Part shown: positions 25,971 through 34,595 of the stretch, piece by piece
Layout of the letters: each line of letters opens with the position of its first letter
Numbering within the stretch: position 1 is the first letter of the stretch
Translations under genes and position numbers: made by a program
Assembly (NCBI RefSeq): GCF_003570715.1
Contig: NZ_QXXQ01000005.1
Span: forward strand, 62,001-126,000
Reading direction: 5' to 3'
DNA: 64,000 nucleotides
Source of the DNA: Gemmobacter lutimaris
Lineage (GTDB): Bacteria; Pseudomonadota; Alphaproteobacteria; Rhodobacterales; Rhodobacteraceae
Notes under the pieces: model-generated
The model's input: the letters and a program-made list of their open reading frames with translations, nothing else
Database searches by the model: none
What the model was told of the DNA's origin: nothing

Positions 25971-27011
25971 TCAGAGGCTGTCTTCGACACGGAAGCCTTC
26001 GGGGATGCGGTCGCGGCTGTCGAGCAGCAGATCGGCCATGGTGGTGGCGACCTTGGGGGCCATGCCGAAGCCGATCTTGAAGCCGCCATTGGCGATGAAA
26101 TGGCCGGGGCGGCCGGGCCAGGGGCCAAGCATCGGCGCGCGGGATCGCGCGCGCGGGCGCAGGCCAGCCCAGCGTTCCAGCACAGGGGCACCTGTCAGGC
26201 AGGGCAGGGCGCCCAGCGCGCGGGAATGCAGGGCGTCCAGTTGCGCATCGGTGGTTGCGGGATCGTCGAAGCTGTTTTCCGAAGTGGAGCCGATGGCAAC
26301 CGTGCCGTCTGCATGCGGGATGATATGCAGACCGCTGGCATAGATCTGCGGCGCATCGGGGGCGGGGTAGCGGAGGCTCAACGCCTGGCCCTTCACCGCG
26401 CCGCCGATGGGCTTGCCAAGGGCCGCGCCGAGTTCCGTCAGACCTGCCACCCCGGTCGCGTGCAGGACGATGCCTTGTTCCGGGGCTTCACCGATGTGAA
26501 TCTCGCCGCCTTTCGCGGTGACGGCGGCGGCCAGTGCGGCGGCGGCCATGCGCGGGTGCAGGCGGGCCGAGAGCGTGTCGTGGATCAGCAGGCCCGTCGG
26601 GCTGACAGGCTCCCAAGCCGCGCCGGTGGCCTGGATAACCTGCCATGTGGCGCGGCCTTGCCAGAGGTCTGCCGCTGTTGCCTCGCGTGCCCGCGCCGTC
26701 TCGACCGCGCGGGCATCGGGCAGGGCTTGCAGACGCCCGACGCGGCCATAGCCGGTCGGCAGGCCGGAGGTTTCTGCAACCACGGTCCAGAAGCTTTCCG
26801 CCATCAGCAGGCTTTCCAGCTGGAACCGTTTCTTGGTGTTCCACTGGTCGGGCATATGCGGGCTGAGCGCGCCGACCAGCCCGCCCGAGGCGCCCGCCCC
26901 GATGCGTGCCGCCTCGATCAGACGGACCTTTGCGCCGCGCCGGGCCATTTCCCAGGCGCAGGCGAGGCCGAAGATGCCGCCGCCCCGCACCGTCACATCG
27001 CAGCTTGCCAT
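25971..27011 (-). CDS. FAD-dependent oxidoreductase, MnmC C-terminal domain-like
   Basis: 346 residues. D-amino-acid-oxidase (DAO) fold with FAD motif VRGGGIFGLACAWEMARRG, then GAGASGGLVGALSPHMPDQW, ATGVAGLTELG and C-terminal HFIANGGFKIGFGMAP. In E. coli the equivalent domain of MnmC oxidises cmnm5(s2)U34 of tRNA to nm5(s2)U34. The closest match in pattern is that domain (ALSPHMPDQWNTKKRFQLES, with Met-Pro at the usual place). It is divergent from mnmD, 51 bases apart, which supports the same modification pathway. A generic glycine/D-amino acid oxidase role remains possible. Confidence 0.75.
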   Translation of the reverse strand: MASCDVTVRGGGIFGLACAWEMARRGAKVRLIEAARIGAGASGGLVGALSPHMPDQWNTKKRFQLESLLMAESFWTVVAETSGLPTGYGRVGRLQALPDARAVETARAREATAADLWQGRATWQVIQATGAAWEPVSPTGLLIHDTLSARLHPRMAAAALAAAVTAKGGEIHIGEAPEQGIVLHATGVAGLTELGAALGKPIGGAVKGQALSLRYPAPDAPQIYASGLHIIPHADGTVAIGSTSENSFDDPATTDAQLDALHSRALGALPCLTGAPVLERWAGLRPRARSRAPMLGPWPGRPGHFIANGGFKIGFGMAPKVATTMADLLLDSRDRIPEGFRVEDSL

Positions 27012-27062
27012 TCGCCGCTCCTTTCCGCAGTGTCGCGCCGATCTGCCATAGGACAAACCGCC

Positions 27063-27743
27063 ATGCCGGACCAGAGCCCCGAGGCCCCGACCCTTGACTG
27101 GCGCGATGGGGTCATCCCCGTTTCGACCCGGTTCGATGACCCGTATTTCAGCCTGAACGACGGGCTGGCCGAGACGCGGCATGTGTTCCTGCACGGCAAC
27201 CGTCTGGAGGCGCGGCTGTGCGATGGCTTTCATATCGCCGAACTGGGCTTCGGCACCGGGCTGAACCTGTTGGCGGTGCAAATTCTCTGGGGCGCGATGG
27301 GCGCGCCGGGTGTCCTGCACTTCACCAGTTTCGAGGCGTTCCCGATGGAGGCCGAGGACATTGCCCGCGCGCTGGCACATTTCCCCGAGGCGCGGGCGGT
27401 GGCGGGGCCGTTTCTGGACCAATGGGCCGAGGGGCGGCGGGTGCTCGATCTGCCGGGCATTCGCGCCCAAATCATTACGGGCGATGCCCGCCAGACCCTG
27501 CCGGCATGGCAGGGCGCGGCGGATGCCTGGTTCCTCGACGGTTTTTCCCCGGCGAAGAACCCCGAACTGTGGTCCGACGCCCTGATGCAGGCGGTGGCCG
27601 ATCATACGAAACCGCAGGGCAGCTTTGCCACCTATACGGCGGCCGGGCATGTGCGCAGGGCCTTGCAGGCGGCGGGGTTTCAGGTAGAGCGGCAGCCGGG
27701 GCATGGCCGCAAGCGGCATATGACCGCAGGCTGGCGGGTCTGA
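27063..27743 (+). CDS. mnmD: tRNA 5-aminomethyl-2-thiouridine methyltransferase MnmD
   Basis: 226 residues. SAM-dependent methylation of nm5s2U34 to mnm5s2U34, the reaction of the MnmC N-terminal domain. Visible: GVIPVSTRFDDPYFSLNDGL, ETRHVFLHGNRL, SAM motif HIAELGFGTGLNLLAV, FTSFEAFPME and the catalytic WFLDGFSPAKNPELWSD. The protein stops after the methyltransferase domain (AGFQVERQPGHGRKRHM), so the second domain is a separate gene on the other strand. The downstream DMT gene follows by 36 bases. Confidence 0.92.
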   Translation: MPDQSPEAPTLDWRDGVIPVSTRFDDPYFSLNDGLAETRHVFLHGNRLEARLCDGFHIAELGFGTGLNLLAVQILWGAMGAPGVLHFTSFEAFPMEAEDIARALAHFPEARAVAGPFLDQWAEGRRVLDLPGIRAQIITGDARQTLPAWQGAADAWFLDGFSPAKNPELWSDALMQAVADHTKPQGSFATYTAAGHVRRALQAAGFQVERQPGHGRKRHMTAGWRV

Positions 27744-27779
27744 GGCCACGTCACCTTCCCTTGGGAAAAGGATCATCCG

Positions 27780-28673
27780 ATGGCCGCCGCCTTTCGTGCG
27801 CAGCAGAATACCCGGCTTGGCATCCTGCTGATGTCGGCGACATCGTTCGTCTTTGCGCTTCAGGACGGGATTTCCACCCATCTTGCCGGGCAATACAATG
27901 TCTGGATGGTGGTGATGATCCGCTTCTGGTTCTTCGCGGCCTTTGCCATGGCGCTGTCGTCGCGGCGGCCGGGGGGCATTGGCGGGCAGTTGCGCTCGCA
28001 TCACCCCTGGCTTCAGGCGCTGCGCGGCACGCTGCTGGTGGCCGAGGTCTGCATCATGGTCGTCGCCTTCATCAAGCTGGGGCTGATCGCCACCCATGCG
28101 GTTTTTGTCTGTTATCCGCTGCTGGTGGCGGCGCTGTCCGGCCCGGTCTTGGGCGAGAGTGTCGGCTGGCGACGGTGGACGGCGATCGGTGTGGGCTTCA
28201 TCGGCGTGCTGATCATTCTTGAGCCCGGCGTTGCGGTCTTCAGCCCCTGGGCGCTGGTGCCACTGCTTTCCGCCTTCATGTTCGCGCTTTACGGGTTGCT
28301 CACGCGCTATGTGGCGCGGGGCGACAGTGCGGGCACCAGCTTCCTTTGGACCGGGATCATGGCCGCGGTGCTGATCACGCCGCTGGGCCTGTGGTTCTGG
28401 CAGCCGATGGCGCCGGAGGACTGGATCTGGATGGGCCTGCTGTGTCTGACCGGGGCAGGGGCGCATTTCATGATGATCAAGGCTTACGAGGTGGCCGAGG
28501 CCAGCGACATCCAGCCCTTCGCGCTGCTGCAACTGGTGTTCATCGCCATTCTGGGTCTGACTGTGTTCGACGAGGAGTTGCGGCGTAATGTGGTGGTCGG
28601 CGCGGCACTGGTCATTGCGGCAGCGCTGTTCACCCTGCTGCGGGCGCGGGCGGTGGCGAAACAGGCGGGCTGA
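27780..28673 (+). CDS. EamA/DMT-family transporter (RhaT-like)
   Basis: 297 residues with ten predicted helices in two EamA repeats: MSATSFVFALQDGIST, VVMIRFWFFAAFAMALS, VFVCYPLLVAALSGPVLGE, then a second set ending in LLQLVFIAILGLTVFDEELR (second gE motif). Drug/metabolite exporter of unknown substrate. ATG 27780 follows a short AAAAGGATC site. Convergent with uvrC. Confidence 0.88.
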   Translation: MAAAFRAQQNTRLGILLMSATSFVFALQDGISTHLAGQYNVWMVVMIRFWFFAAFAMALSSRRPGGIGGQLRSHHPWLQALRGTLLVAEVCIMVVAFIKLGLIATHAVFVCYPLLVAALSGPVLGESVGWRRWTAIGVGFIGVLIILEPGVAVFSPWALVPLLSAFMFALYGLLTRYVARGDSAGTSFLWTGIMAAVLITPLGLWFWQPMAPEDWIWMGLLCLTGAGAHFMMIKAYEVAEASDIQPFALLQLVFIAILGLTVFDEELRRNVVVGAALVIAAALFTLLRARAVAKQAG

Positions 28674-28682
28674 GCGCGCGGC

Positions 28683-30566
28683 TCAGCCCTTTTCGTGAAA
28701 GAAGTCGTGGATCTGCTGCGCCAGCGCCTCGGAAATGCCGGGCACGGCTGTCAGATCCTCCACCGCCGCGCGGGTCACGGCCTTGGCGCTGCCGAAATGC
28801 GCCAGAAGCGCCCGCTTGCGGGTGGCGCCGACCCCCGGCACCTCGTCCAGCGGGGTCGAGGTGGTGGCCTTGGCGCGTTTCGCGCGATGGGCGCCGATGG
28901 CCCAGCGGTGCGCCTCGTCGCGCAGGCGCTGGATGAAATACAGCACCGGATCGTTCATGCGGAGCGCGAAGGGTTGCTCGCCGGGGCGGTGGAATTCCTC
29001 CTTGCCGTGGTCACGGTCGATGCCCTTGGCGACACCGATGAAGGGCAGGTCGTCGATGCCCAGTTCGGCCATGATCTCGGCCACCGCCGAAACCTGCCCC
29101 GCGCCGCCGTCGATCAGCAGAAGGTCGGGCCATGCGTCGGTCTTGCGTTCCGGGTCTTCCTTCAGTAGGCGTTCGAACCGGCGGGTCAGCACCTCTTTCA
29201 TCATGCCGAAATCGTCGCCCTGCGCGCCGGCCTCGCCCTTGATGTTGAACTTGCGATACTGGCTTTTCAGAAACCCTTCGGCTCCCGCGACGATCATGCC
29301 GCCGACGGCATGGGCGCCCTGAATATGCGAGTTGTCATAGACCTCGATCCGCTTGGGCGGGGCTTCAAGGTCAAACGCCTCGGCCAGCCCTTGCAGAAGC
29401 CGGTTCTGCGTCGTGCTTTCCGCCATGCGCCGCGCGAGGCTTTCGCGGGCGTTGCGATGGGCGTTTTCCACCAGTTCGGCCTTCTCGCCCCGCTGCGGCA
29501 CGGCGAGCTCCACCTTGCGGCCCGCACGATCAGACAGAAGTTGCGTCACCAGATCGGGGTTTTCGACCGCATGGCTGAGCAGGATCAGCCGCGGCGGTTC
29601 CTTGTCGTCGTAGAACTGGCTTAGGAACGCCTCCAGAATTTCCGGCTCCTCGGCGCCCGCGCCGGTTTTCGGGTAGAAATCCTTGTTGCCCCAGCTTTGG
29701 TTGCCCCGGATGAAGAATACCTGAACGCAGGCCTGCCCGCCCTCCAGATGCAGGGCGACCACATCCGCCTCGGCCACGCCACGCGGGTTGATGCCCTGCG
29801 TCGTCTGCACGGCTGTCAGCGCCTTGATCCGGTCGCGCAGGGCTGCGGCGCGTTCGAATTCCATCGCCTCCGATGCCTCGGCCATGGCCTTGGCCAGATC
29901 GGCCTGAACGCTGGTGGATTTGCCATCCAGAAACCGCGTGGCATCGTCGATCAGCGCGGCATAATCGGCCTCGCTGATACGCCCCACGCAAGGTCCCGCG
30001 CAGCGTTTGATCTGGTAAAGCAGGCAGGGCCGGGTCCGGCCGGAAAACATTACGTCCGAGCAAGTGCGCAACAGGAACACGCGCTGCAACTGGTTCAGCG
30101 TGCGGTTCACCGCGCCCGCGCTTGCGAAGGGGCCGAAGTAGCGGCCCTTGTCGCTGCGCTTGCCGCGATGCTTGCGGATCATCGGGAAAGGGTGGTCGGT
30201 CGGAATCAGGATGTTCGGGAAAGACTTGTCGTCCCGCATCAGCACGTTGTAGCGCGGCTTCAACTGCTTGATGAGGTTCTGTTCCAGCAGCAGCGCCTCA
30301 ACTTCGGTCCGCGTGGTCAGGAACATCATTGACGCGGTTTCCGAGATCATCCGCGCGATCCGCCCGGAATGCCCCGAGGGCCGCGCATAATTCGACACCC
30401 GTGCCCGCAGGTTGCGGGCCTTTCCGACATAAAGAACCTCGTTCTGGGCGTTCAGCATCCGGTAGACGCCGGGCGAACCGTCCAGCGTTTTCAGATGGTC
30501 CTGAATGACCTCATGCCCGGTTTTTACCGGCGCGGTTTGCCTGTCGTCCTGCACGGAAAACCCCAT
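28683..30566 (-). CDS. uvrC: Excinuclease ABC subunit UvrC
   Basis: 627 residues. Makes both incisions in nucleotide excision repair. GIY-YIG domain ([20 protein letters not shown], ~30-90), Cys-rich region ([13 protein letters not shown]), UVR motif ([14 protein letters not shown]), RNase H-like endonuclease ([32 protein letters not shown]) and two helix-hairpin-helix units ([16 protein letters not shown] and [12 protein letters not shown]). ATG 30566 is preferred; a TTG at 30602 in frame has a poor ribosome site. It is preceded by an AT-rich gap and has no pgsA downstream, unlike the frequent uvrC-pgsA order. Confidence 0.95.
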   Translation of the reverse strand: MGFSVQDDRQTAPVKTGHEVIQDHLKTLDGSPGVYRMLNAQNEVLYVGKARNLRARVSNYARPSGHSGRIARMISETASMMFLTTRTEVEALLLEQNLIKQLKPRYNVLMRDDKSFPNILIPTDHPFPMIRKHRGKRSDKGRYFGPFASAGAVNRTLNQLQRVFLLRTCSDVMFSGRTRPCLLYQIKRCAGPCVGRISEADYAALIDDATRFLDGKSTSVQADLAKAMAEASEAMEFERAAALRDRIKALTAVQTTQGINPRGVAEADVVALHLEGGQACVQVFFIRGNQSWGNKDFYPKTGAGAEEPEILEAFLSQFYDDKEPPRLILLSHAVENPDLVTQLLSDRAGRKVELAVPQRGEKAELVENAHRNARESLARRMAESTTQNRLLQGLAEAFDLEAPPKRIEVYDNSHIQGAHAVGGMIVAGAEGFLKSQYRKFNIKGEAGAQGDDFGMMKEVLTRRFERLLKEDPERKTDAWPDLLLIDGGAGQVSAVAEIMAELGIDDLPFIGVAKGIDRDHGKEEFHRPGEQPFALRMNDPVLYFIQRLRDEAHRWAIGAHRAKRAKATTSTPLDEVPGVGATRKRALLAHFGSAKAVTRAAVEDLTAVPGISEALAQQIHDFFHEKG

Positions 30567-30644
30567 ATTGTGGATGTGCCGATTCCCCGCCTCTCGCTGC
30601 AATGATAGCGGAGCGGGGGCAAGGGGAAAGCTGTCCCCAGTTTC

Positions 30645-30835
30645 TGTGGATAAGTTTGCGGAGAAAATCCCGAACCATCCGATTTTCCCTTGTATTCAGG
30701 CGGCTTCCTTGGGTTGCCCAAAAAATAGGCATGTTTTCAAGCTATTGTTATTAAATGAAATAAAATTATCCGCTTGGCAAATATCTGAAAAATCAGGGTT
30801 TTCTTGACGGGTGTGTAAACGGATTGTGAAAAGTG
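30645..30835. promoter_or_regulatory. AT-rich intergenic region with a DnaA box
   Basis: TGTGGATAA (30645-30653) is a perfect match to the consensus DnaA box (TTATCCACA on the other strand). About 50-150 bases further is a strikingly AT-rich tract (30720-30800; for example GTTATTAAATGAAATAAAA) in a GC-rich genome, with a 7/9 box TTATCCGCT at 30766. The gap (30567-30865) must also hold the uvrC promoter and the end of the folM transcript. No ORF is convincing here. Whether DnaA binds, or this is simply an AT-rich promoter, is open. Confidence 0.45.
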
Positions 30836-30865
30836 GACAAGTCGTCGCAGCAGTTTGCCGTAGGG

Positions 30866-31660
30866 TCACTCAACCCCAAGGATGTCGGGGGTTTTCCAGC
30901 CCAGATGCTGCCCGCCGTCAACGCAGATCAACTGCCCTGTCACCGCCTCGGCATCCAGCAGATATCCCAGCGCGGCGGTAATGTCGGCGGGGTTCGCGCC
31001 ACGCCCCAGCACGGTGTTCGCACGCTGCCGGGTGAAGTGGTCAAGGCTTTGCCTCGCGCCCTGCATTGTCGGACCGGGGCCGATGGCATTGACCCGGATG
31101 CGCGGCGCCAGCGCCTGCGCCGCGGTCTGCGTCAGTGTCCAGAGCGCAGATTTCGCCAGCGTATAGGTCATGAATTCGGGGGTCAGCTTGCGAACCCGCT
31201 GGTCGATCATGTTGACGACCAGCCCGGTCGCCAGCGGCTCGCCCGCTGCGTCATGCGCGGCCTCGGGCGCCTGTGCGGTGAAGCCCTGCATCAGCACGAA
31301 TGGCGCGCGCAGGTTGCTTTCCATATGCCGGTCCCAGCTTGTGCGGCTGGCGCTTTGCAGCGTGTCATACTCGAAGATTGAGGCATTGTTGACCAGAACA
31401 CCCAACTGTCCGCCCAGCCCCTCGGTCGCGCGCGCGACCAGCGTTTCTGTCTGCGCCTCATCCAGCAGATCGGCTTGAAGGGCGATGGCCTGCCGACCCA
31501 GTGCCTCGATCTGTCGCACGGTTTCGGCGGCACCATCGGCGCTGCCCGCGTAATGCACGGCAACATCATAGCCGCGCCCGGCCAGATACAGCGCCATGGC
31601 CTGACCCAGCCGCTTGCCCGCACCGGTAACCAGCGCCCGTTTGATCTGTGGCCCCGTCAT
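30866..31660 (-). CDS. folM: SDR oxidoreductase, FolM/pteridine reductase-like
   Basis: 264 residues. Rossmann motif VTGAGKRLGQAMALYL: the Arg in TGAGKRLG is the pteridine-reductase variant of TGxxxGxG. NASIFEY, VVNMIDQRVRKLTPEF and the catalytic YTLAK (MTYTLAKSALWTL) match FolM, which reduces dihydromonapterin/dihydrofolate with NADPH. RVNAIGPGPTMQG and GQLICVDGGQHLGW finish the fold. Its ATG overlaps the antiporter stop, making it the last gene of the S49 peptidase operon. Confidence 0.82.
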   Translation of the reverse strand: MTGPQIKRALVTGAGKRLGQAMALYLAGRGYDVAVHYAGSADGAAETVRQIEALGRQAIALQADLLDEAQTETLVARATEGLGGQLGVLVNNASIFEYDTLQSASRTSWDRHMESNLRAPFVLMQGFTAQAPEAAHDAAGEPLATGLVVNMIDQRVRKLTPEFMTYTLAKSALWTLTQTAAQALAPRIRVNAIGPGPTMQGARQSLDHFTRQRANTVLGRGANPADITAALGYLLDAEAVTGQLICVDGGQHLGWKTPDILGVE

Positions 31661-32595
31661 GCGATCAGCACCGTCATGTAGGCGATATAGGCGCCGGTCA
31701 GCAGCACGCCCGCCAGCTTGCCAATGTCACGCCGGAAATAGATGAAAGGCACCAGCAGCAGCGACACCGCCAGCATGACCCACAGATCGAACCCGAGGAT
31801 CTGCGCGGGCACCTGCATCGGGGCAATCACGGCGGTGACGCCAAGGATCGACAACAGGTTGAAGGTGTTCGAGCCGATCACATTGCCGATCGCGACATCC
31901 GCCTGTTTGCGGAAGGCCGCCATGACCGAGGTGACCAGTTCGGGCAGCGAGGTGCCGATGGCGACAAGCGTGAGGCCGATGACTGTCTCGCTGACCCCCA
32001 GCGCGCGGGCGATGTTCACCGCGCCCTCGACCAGCAGGTTGGCGCCGACCGCCAGTCCGACGAGGCCCAGCAGGATGAAAGCCGCGATTTTCCAGAACGG
32101 CATGTGGTCATCGGCGCCCAGCAGATCGACCTCGGCGGCGGCGCGATGGGCGCGGGCCTGACGGATGTTGTCCCATATCGACAGGGCAAGACCGGCCAGA
32201 AGGATCAGCCCGTGCCACCATGTCAACGGCCCGACAAAGCACAGCGCCGCGAACAGCAGCGAGGCGGCCATCATCACCAGATAGCCGCGCCGGGTGTCGA
32301 TCTGGCTGGTGTGGATGGTGGTGATCAGCGCAGGCAGGCCGAGAATCAGCAGGATATTGGCGATGTTGGAGCCGACGACATTGCCAAGGGCAATCCCGGC
32401 CTGCCCCTTCAGCGCCGCCTGGATCGACACCAGCAGTTCCGGCGCAGATGTGCCGAAAGCAACGACGGTCAGGCCGACGATCAGCGCCGGAATACCCAGA
32501 CGCAGCGCCAGCGCCACGGCGCCCTTTACAAGGCCATCGCCACCGAAGACCAGCAGCGCGAGGCCTCCGGCCACATAAAGCAGATCCATCCCCAC
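31657..32595 (-). CDS. Calcium/sodium antiporter (CaCA family, YrbG-like)
   Basis: 312 residues. Two repeats of five helices, each with the acidic alpha-repeat: VVAFGTSAPELLVSIQAAL (~47-65) and LVAIGTSLPELVTSVMAAF, plus GNVVGSNIANILLILG and GNVIGSNTFNLLSILG. These Gly-Thr-Ser-x-Pro-Glu cores bind Ca2+/Na+ in CaCA exchangers. Exchanges cytosolic Ca2+ for Na+ or H+ at the inner membrane. The stop overlaps the folM start; it begins 3 bases after the small zinc-ribbon gene. Confidence 0.92.
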   Translation of the reverse strand: MGMDLLYVAGGLALLVFGGDGLVKGAVALALRLGIPALIVGLTVVAFGTSAPELLVSIQAALKGQAGIALGNVVGSNIANILLILGLPALITTIHTSQIDTRRGYLVMMAASLLFAALCFVGPLTWWHGLILLAGLALSIWDNIRQARAHRAAAEVDLLGADDHMPFWKIAAFILLGLVGLAVGANLLVEGAVNIARALGVSETVIGLTLVAIGTSLPELVTSVMAAFRKQADVAIGNVIGSNTFNLLSILGVTAVIAPMQVPAQILGFDLWVMLAVSLLLVPFIYFRRDIGKLAGVLLTGAYIAYMTVLIA

Positions 32596-32598
32596 GTC

Positions 32599-32772
32599 TT
32601 ACCCCTTGTTCCGCGCCGTGCCGCAGGGGCAGGGGCCATTGCCGATCCGGTGCCGCCCGCAGCGCGGGCAGGTTACAGGTTTTGACAGCCGCTTGCGGCC
32701 GCCCAGTTGCTTGAACACCATGGCCAGTGCCGCCATGCCCAGAAGGAAGAGAAGAACAACCTTCACCAGCAT
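32599..32772 (-). CDS. 57-residue membrane-anchored zinc-ribbon protein
   Basis: A short gene not easily caught by length cut-offs: MLVKVVLLFLLGMAALAMVF (a membrane helix), a basic linker KQLGGRKRLSK, then a zinc ribbon CPRC..CPC (Cys35, 38, 48, 50). It fits exactly between the S49 peptidase stop (one base away) and the antiporter start (3 bases), with no other coding claim on the DNA, and all flanking genes are in the same operon. I recall similar short 'zinc-ribbon' ORFs beside SppA-like peptidases in Rhodobacteraceae but know of no function. Confidence is good that it is a gene, low on role. Confidence 0.75.
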   Translation of the reverse strand: MLVKVVLLFLLGMAALAMVFKQLGGRKRLSKPVTCPRCGRHRIGNGPCPCGTARNKG

Positions 32773-32773
32773 G

Positions 32774-33583
32774 TCACAGCCCGAACCGTGCGAAAGCCGC
32801 GCGGTCCTCCACTTCGGCCAGTGCGGCGGCGGCGGCGCGGCCGGTCAGCCGCGAAAGCAGCCCGCGTTTCTGGCCCAGCGGCACAAGCCGCACCTTGTCG
32901 CCGTAAAGCGCCTTCATCTTCGGCACCAGATGCGCCACGCCATCGGCAAGGCCCAGATCGACGGCCTGCTGCCCGACCCAGACATCGGCGTTGAACAGAT
33001 CGGCGCCGTCGGCGAGCCGGGGGCCACGCCGGGCCTTCACATGGGCGATGAAGGCCCGATGGATCGGCTCTTGCAGGGCGCGCAGCCGCGCCACATCCTC
33101 GGGCTTCGAGGGCTGGAACGGATCGGCCAGCGATTTCGAGGTGCCGGCGGTGACAACGCGCCGCTCGATCCCGTGGCGGGACAGGAAGTCGGGGAAGCCG
33201 AAACCCGCGAAGATCACGCCGATGGAACCGAGGATGGAGCTGTCATCCACCCAGATCTCATCCGCAGCGCAGGCCAGCCAGTAACCACCCGATGCCGCCA
33301 CATCCTCGACGAAGGCGTGGACATGCACACCCTTTTCGGCGGCCAGCCGTCGGATGCGGGCGGCGATCAGGCTTGATTGCACTGCCGAGCCGCCAGGCGA
33401 ATTGATGGCCAGCGCGACGGCGGCGGGTTTCATGCGAAAGGCACGCTCGATCAGCGGCGCCAGCGCGGCATCGGAGAGGCCGGGCGAGAACCGGCTGCCC
33501 GCGCCAATGGCGCCTTGCAGGCGGATTACCGGAACGACCGGCGGTTTCTGGGTGAAGGGCAAGCGCAACATCATGTCCCGCAT
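32774..33583 (-). CDS. S49 family peptidase (SohB/SppA-like)
   Basis: 269 residues. Signal peptide peptidase family with Ser-Lys dyad. Core motifs: INSPGGSAVQSSLIAARI, VEDVAASGGYWLACAAD (catalytic Ser in the SGGY), and DDSSILGSIGVIFAGFGFPDFL; the Lys is expected in the TAGTSKSLADPFQPSKPED stretch. No clear N-terminal membrane helix after MRDMMLRLPFTQKPPVVPV, which is the SohB-like short form. MRDMM (33583) or MMLR (33574) could start it; neither has a strong ribosome site. Upstream in-frame sequence crosses the twin palindromes and is rejected. First gene of the operon. Confidence 0.85.
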   Translation of the reverse strand: MRDMMLRLPFTQKPPVVPVIRLQGAIGAGSRFSPGLSDAALAPLIERAFRMKPAAVALAINSPGGSAVQSSLIAARIRRLAAEKGVHVHAFVEDVAASGGYWLACAADEIWVDDSSILGSIGVIFAGFGFPDFLSRHGIERRVVTAGTSKSLADPFQPSKPEDVARLRALQEPIHRAFIAHVKARRGPRLADGADLFNADVWVGQQAVDLGLADGVAHLVPKMKALYGDKVRLVPLGQKRGLLSRLTGRAAAAALAEVEDRAAFARFGL

Positions 33584-33625
33584 GTAGGCGGCCCGGTCCG
33601 ATGCGGCAAGGCTTCCGCAGCGCGG

Positions 33626-33673
33626 GCAAATTTCTTCTGCAAGAAATTTGCAAATCTTTTGGAAAAGATTTGC
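33626..33673. repeat. Two perfect, abutting 11-base palindromes
   Basis: GCAAATTTCTT (33626-33636) with AAGAAATTTGC (33641-33651), loop CTGC; then GCAAATCTTTT (33650-33660) with AAAAGATTTGC (33663-33673), loop GG. They share two bases and sit in the 121-base gap between the divergent S49 peptidase and LysR genes, with the LysR start 31 bases beyond. They could be an operator pair, RNA hairpins, or a mobile palindromic repeat. Confidence 0.75.
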
Positions 33674-33704
33674 GCCCGACCCGTCGGTTCGGCAACAAGT
33701 CGGC

Positions 33705-34595
33705 ATGATCGACAAGCTGGAAATGTTCATCGCTCTGGCCAACGAGGGCCATTTTGGTCGCGCGGCCGAGGTCTGCGGTGTGACGCAGCCAACGCTCTCC
33801 TCGGCCATCAAGCAGCTTGAGGATCATCTGGGGGTACAGCTTGTCTATCGCGGCTCGCGCTTTCAGGGGTTGACGCCCGAGGGCCAGCGGGTGCTGGACC
33901 GCGCGCGGCGGATCGTGGGTGACGCACGGGCGCTGCGCGAGGAAATGCGGTCGGTCCGGTCCGGTCTGGCGGGAAATCTGCGGATCGGGGTCATTCCGAC
34001 CGCGCTGTCGATGGTCGCCGATCTGACGACCCCTTTTACCAAGCGGCATCCGAATGTGCGCGTCACCATCCTGTCCCGCACCAGCGCCGAGATTCTGACC
34101 GGGATCGAGCGGCTCGATCTGGATGCGGGCATCACCTATCTGGACAATGAGCCCTTGGGTCGTGTGACCCAGGTGCCGCTCTATTCCGAATTCTACCGCC
34201 TGCTCTGCGCGCCGGGGTCCGAGCTTGCGGGGCGCGACCGGGTGACCTGGGCCGAGCTTGCCGGGCTTCCGCTGTGCCTGCTGACCTCGGACATGCAGAA
34301 CCGGCGCATCGTCAACCTGCATCTGGCCGAGGCGGGGGTGATGGCGGCGCCGAGCATAGAGTCGAATTCCACCATCACGCTGCTGACCCATGTGATGAGC
34401 GGCAACTGGGCCTCTGTCCTGCCCAAGAAACTGGCGGATCTGTTTGCGCAGTCGGGGCAGTTGCGGGCCATCCCCATCGTCGCGCCGGAGGCAGAACATC
34501 TGGTGGGTCTGATCGCGGCGCATCGTGATCCGCCCACGCCGCTGATCGCGGCCCTGATCGACAGTGCGCGACGCATGGGTGGCCGGAAGGTTTGA
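33705..34595 (+). CDS. fdsR: LysR-type regulator of formate dehydrogenase (FdsR-like)
   Basis: 296 residues. N-terminal winged helix-turn-helix MIDKLEMFIALANEGHFGRA with VTQPTLSSAIKQLEDHLG and RFQGLTPEGQRVL (residues 1-62), then the LysR effector domain (GNLRIGVIPTALSMVADLTT onwards, EFYRLLCAPGSEL, SIESNSTITLLTHVMSGNW). It precedes fdsG by 89 bases in the same direction. LysR regulators of fds operons are known in other bacteria, so regulation by formate or a related signal is likely inference. ATG 33705 starts the canonical LysR N-terminus. Confidence 0.88.
   Translation: MIDKLEMFIALANEGHFGRAAEVCGVTQPTLSSAIKQLEDHLGVQLVYRGSRFQGLTPEGQRVLDRARRIVGDARALREEMRSVRSGLAGNLRIGVIPTALSMVADLTTPFTKRHPNVRVTILSRTSAEILTGIERLDLDAGITYLDNEPLGRVTQVPLYSEFYRLLCAPGSELAGRDRVTWAELAGLPLCLLTSDMQNRRIVNLHLAEAGVMAAPSIESNSTITLLTHVMSGNWASVLPKKLADLFAQSGQLRAIPIVAPEAEHLVGLIAAHRDPPTPLIAALIDSARRMGGRKV

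Noticed and set aside
27012-28532. Upstream extension of the FAD gene frame to 853 residues.
   Set aside because: The added part is antisense to mnmD and the DMT gene and has no homology; the FAD motif begins right after ATG 27011.
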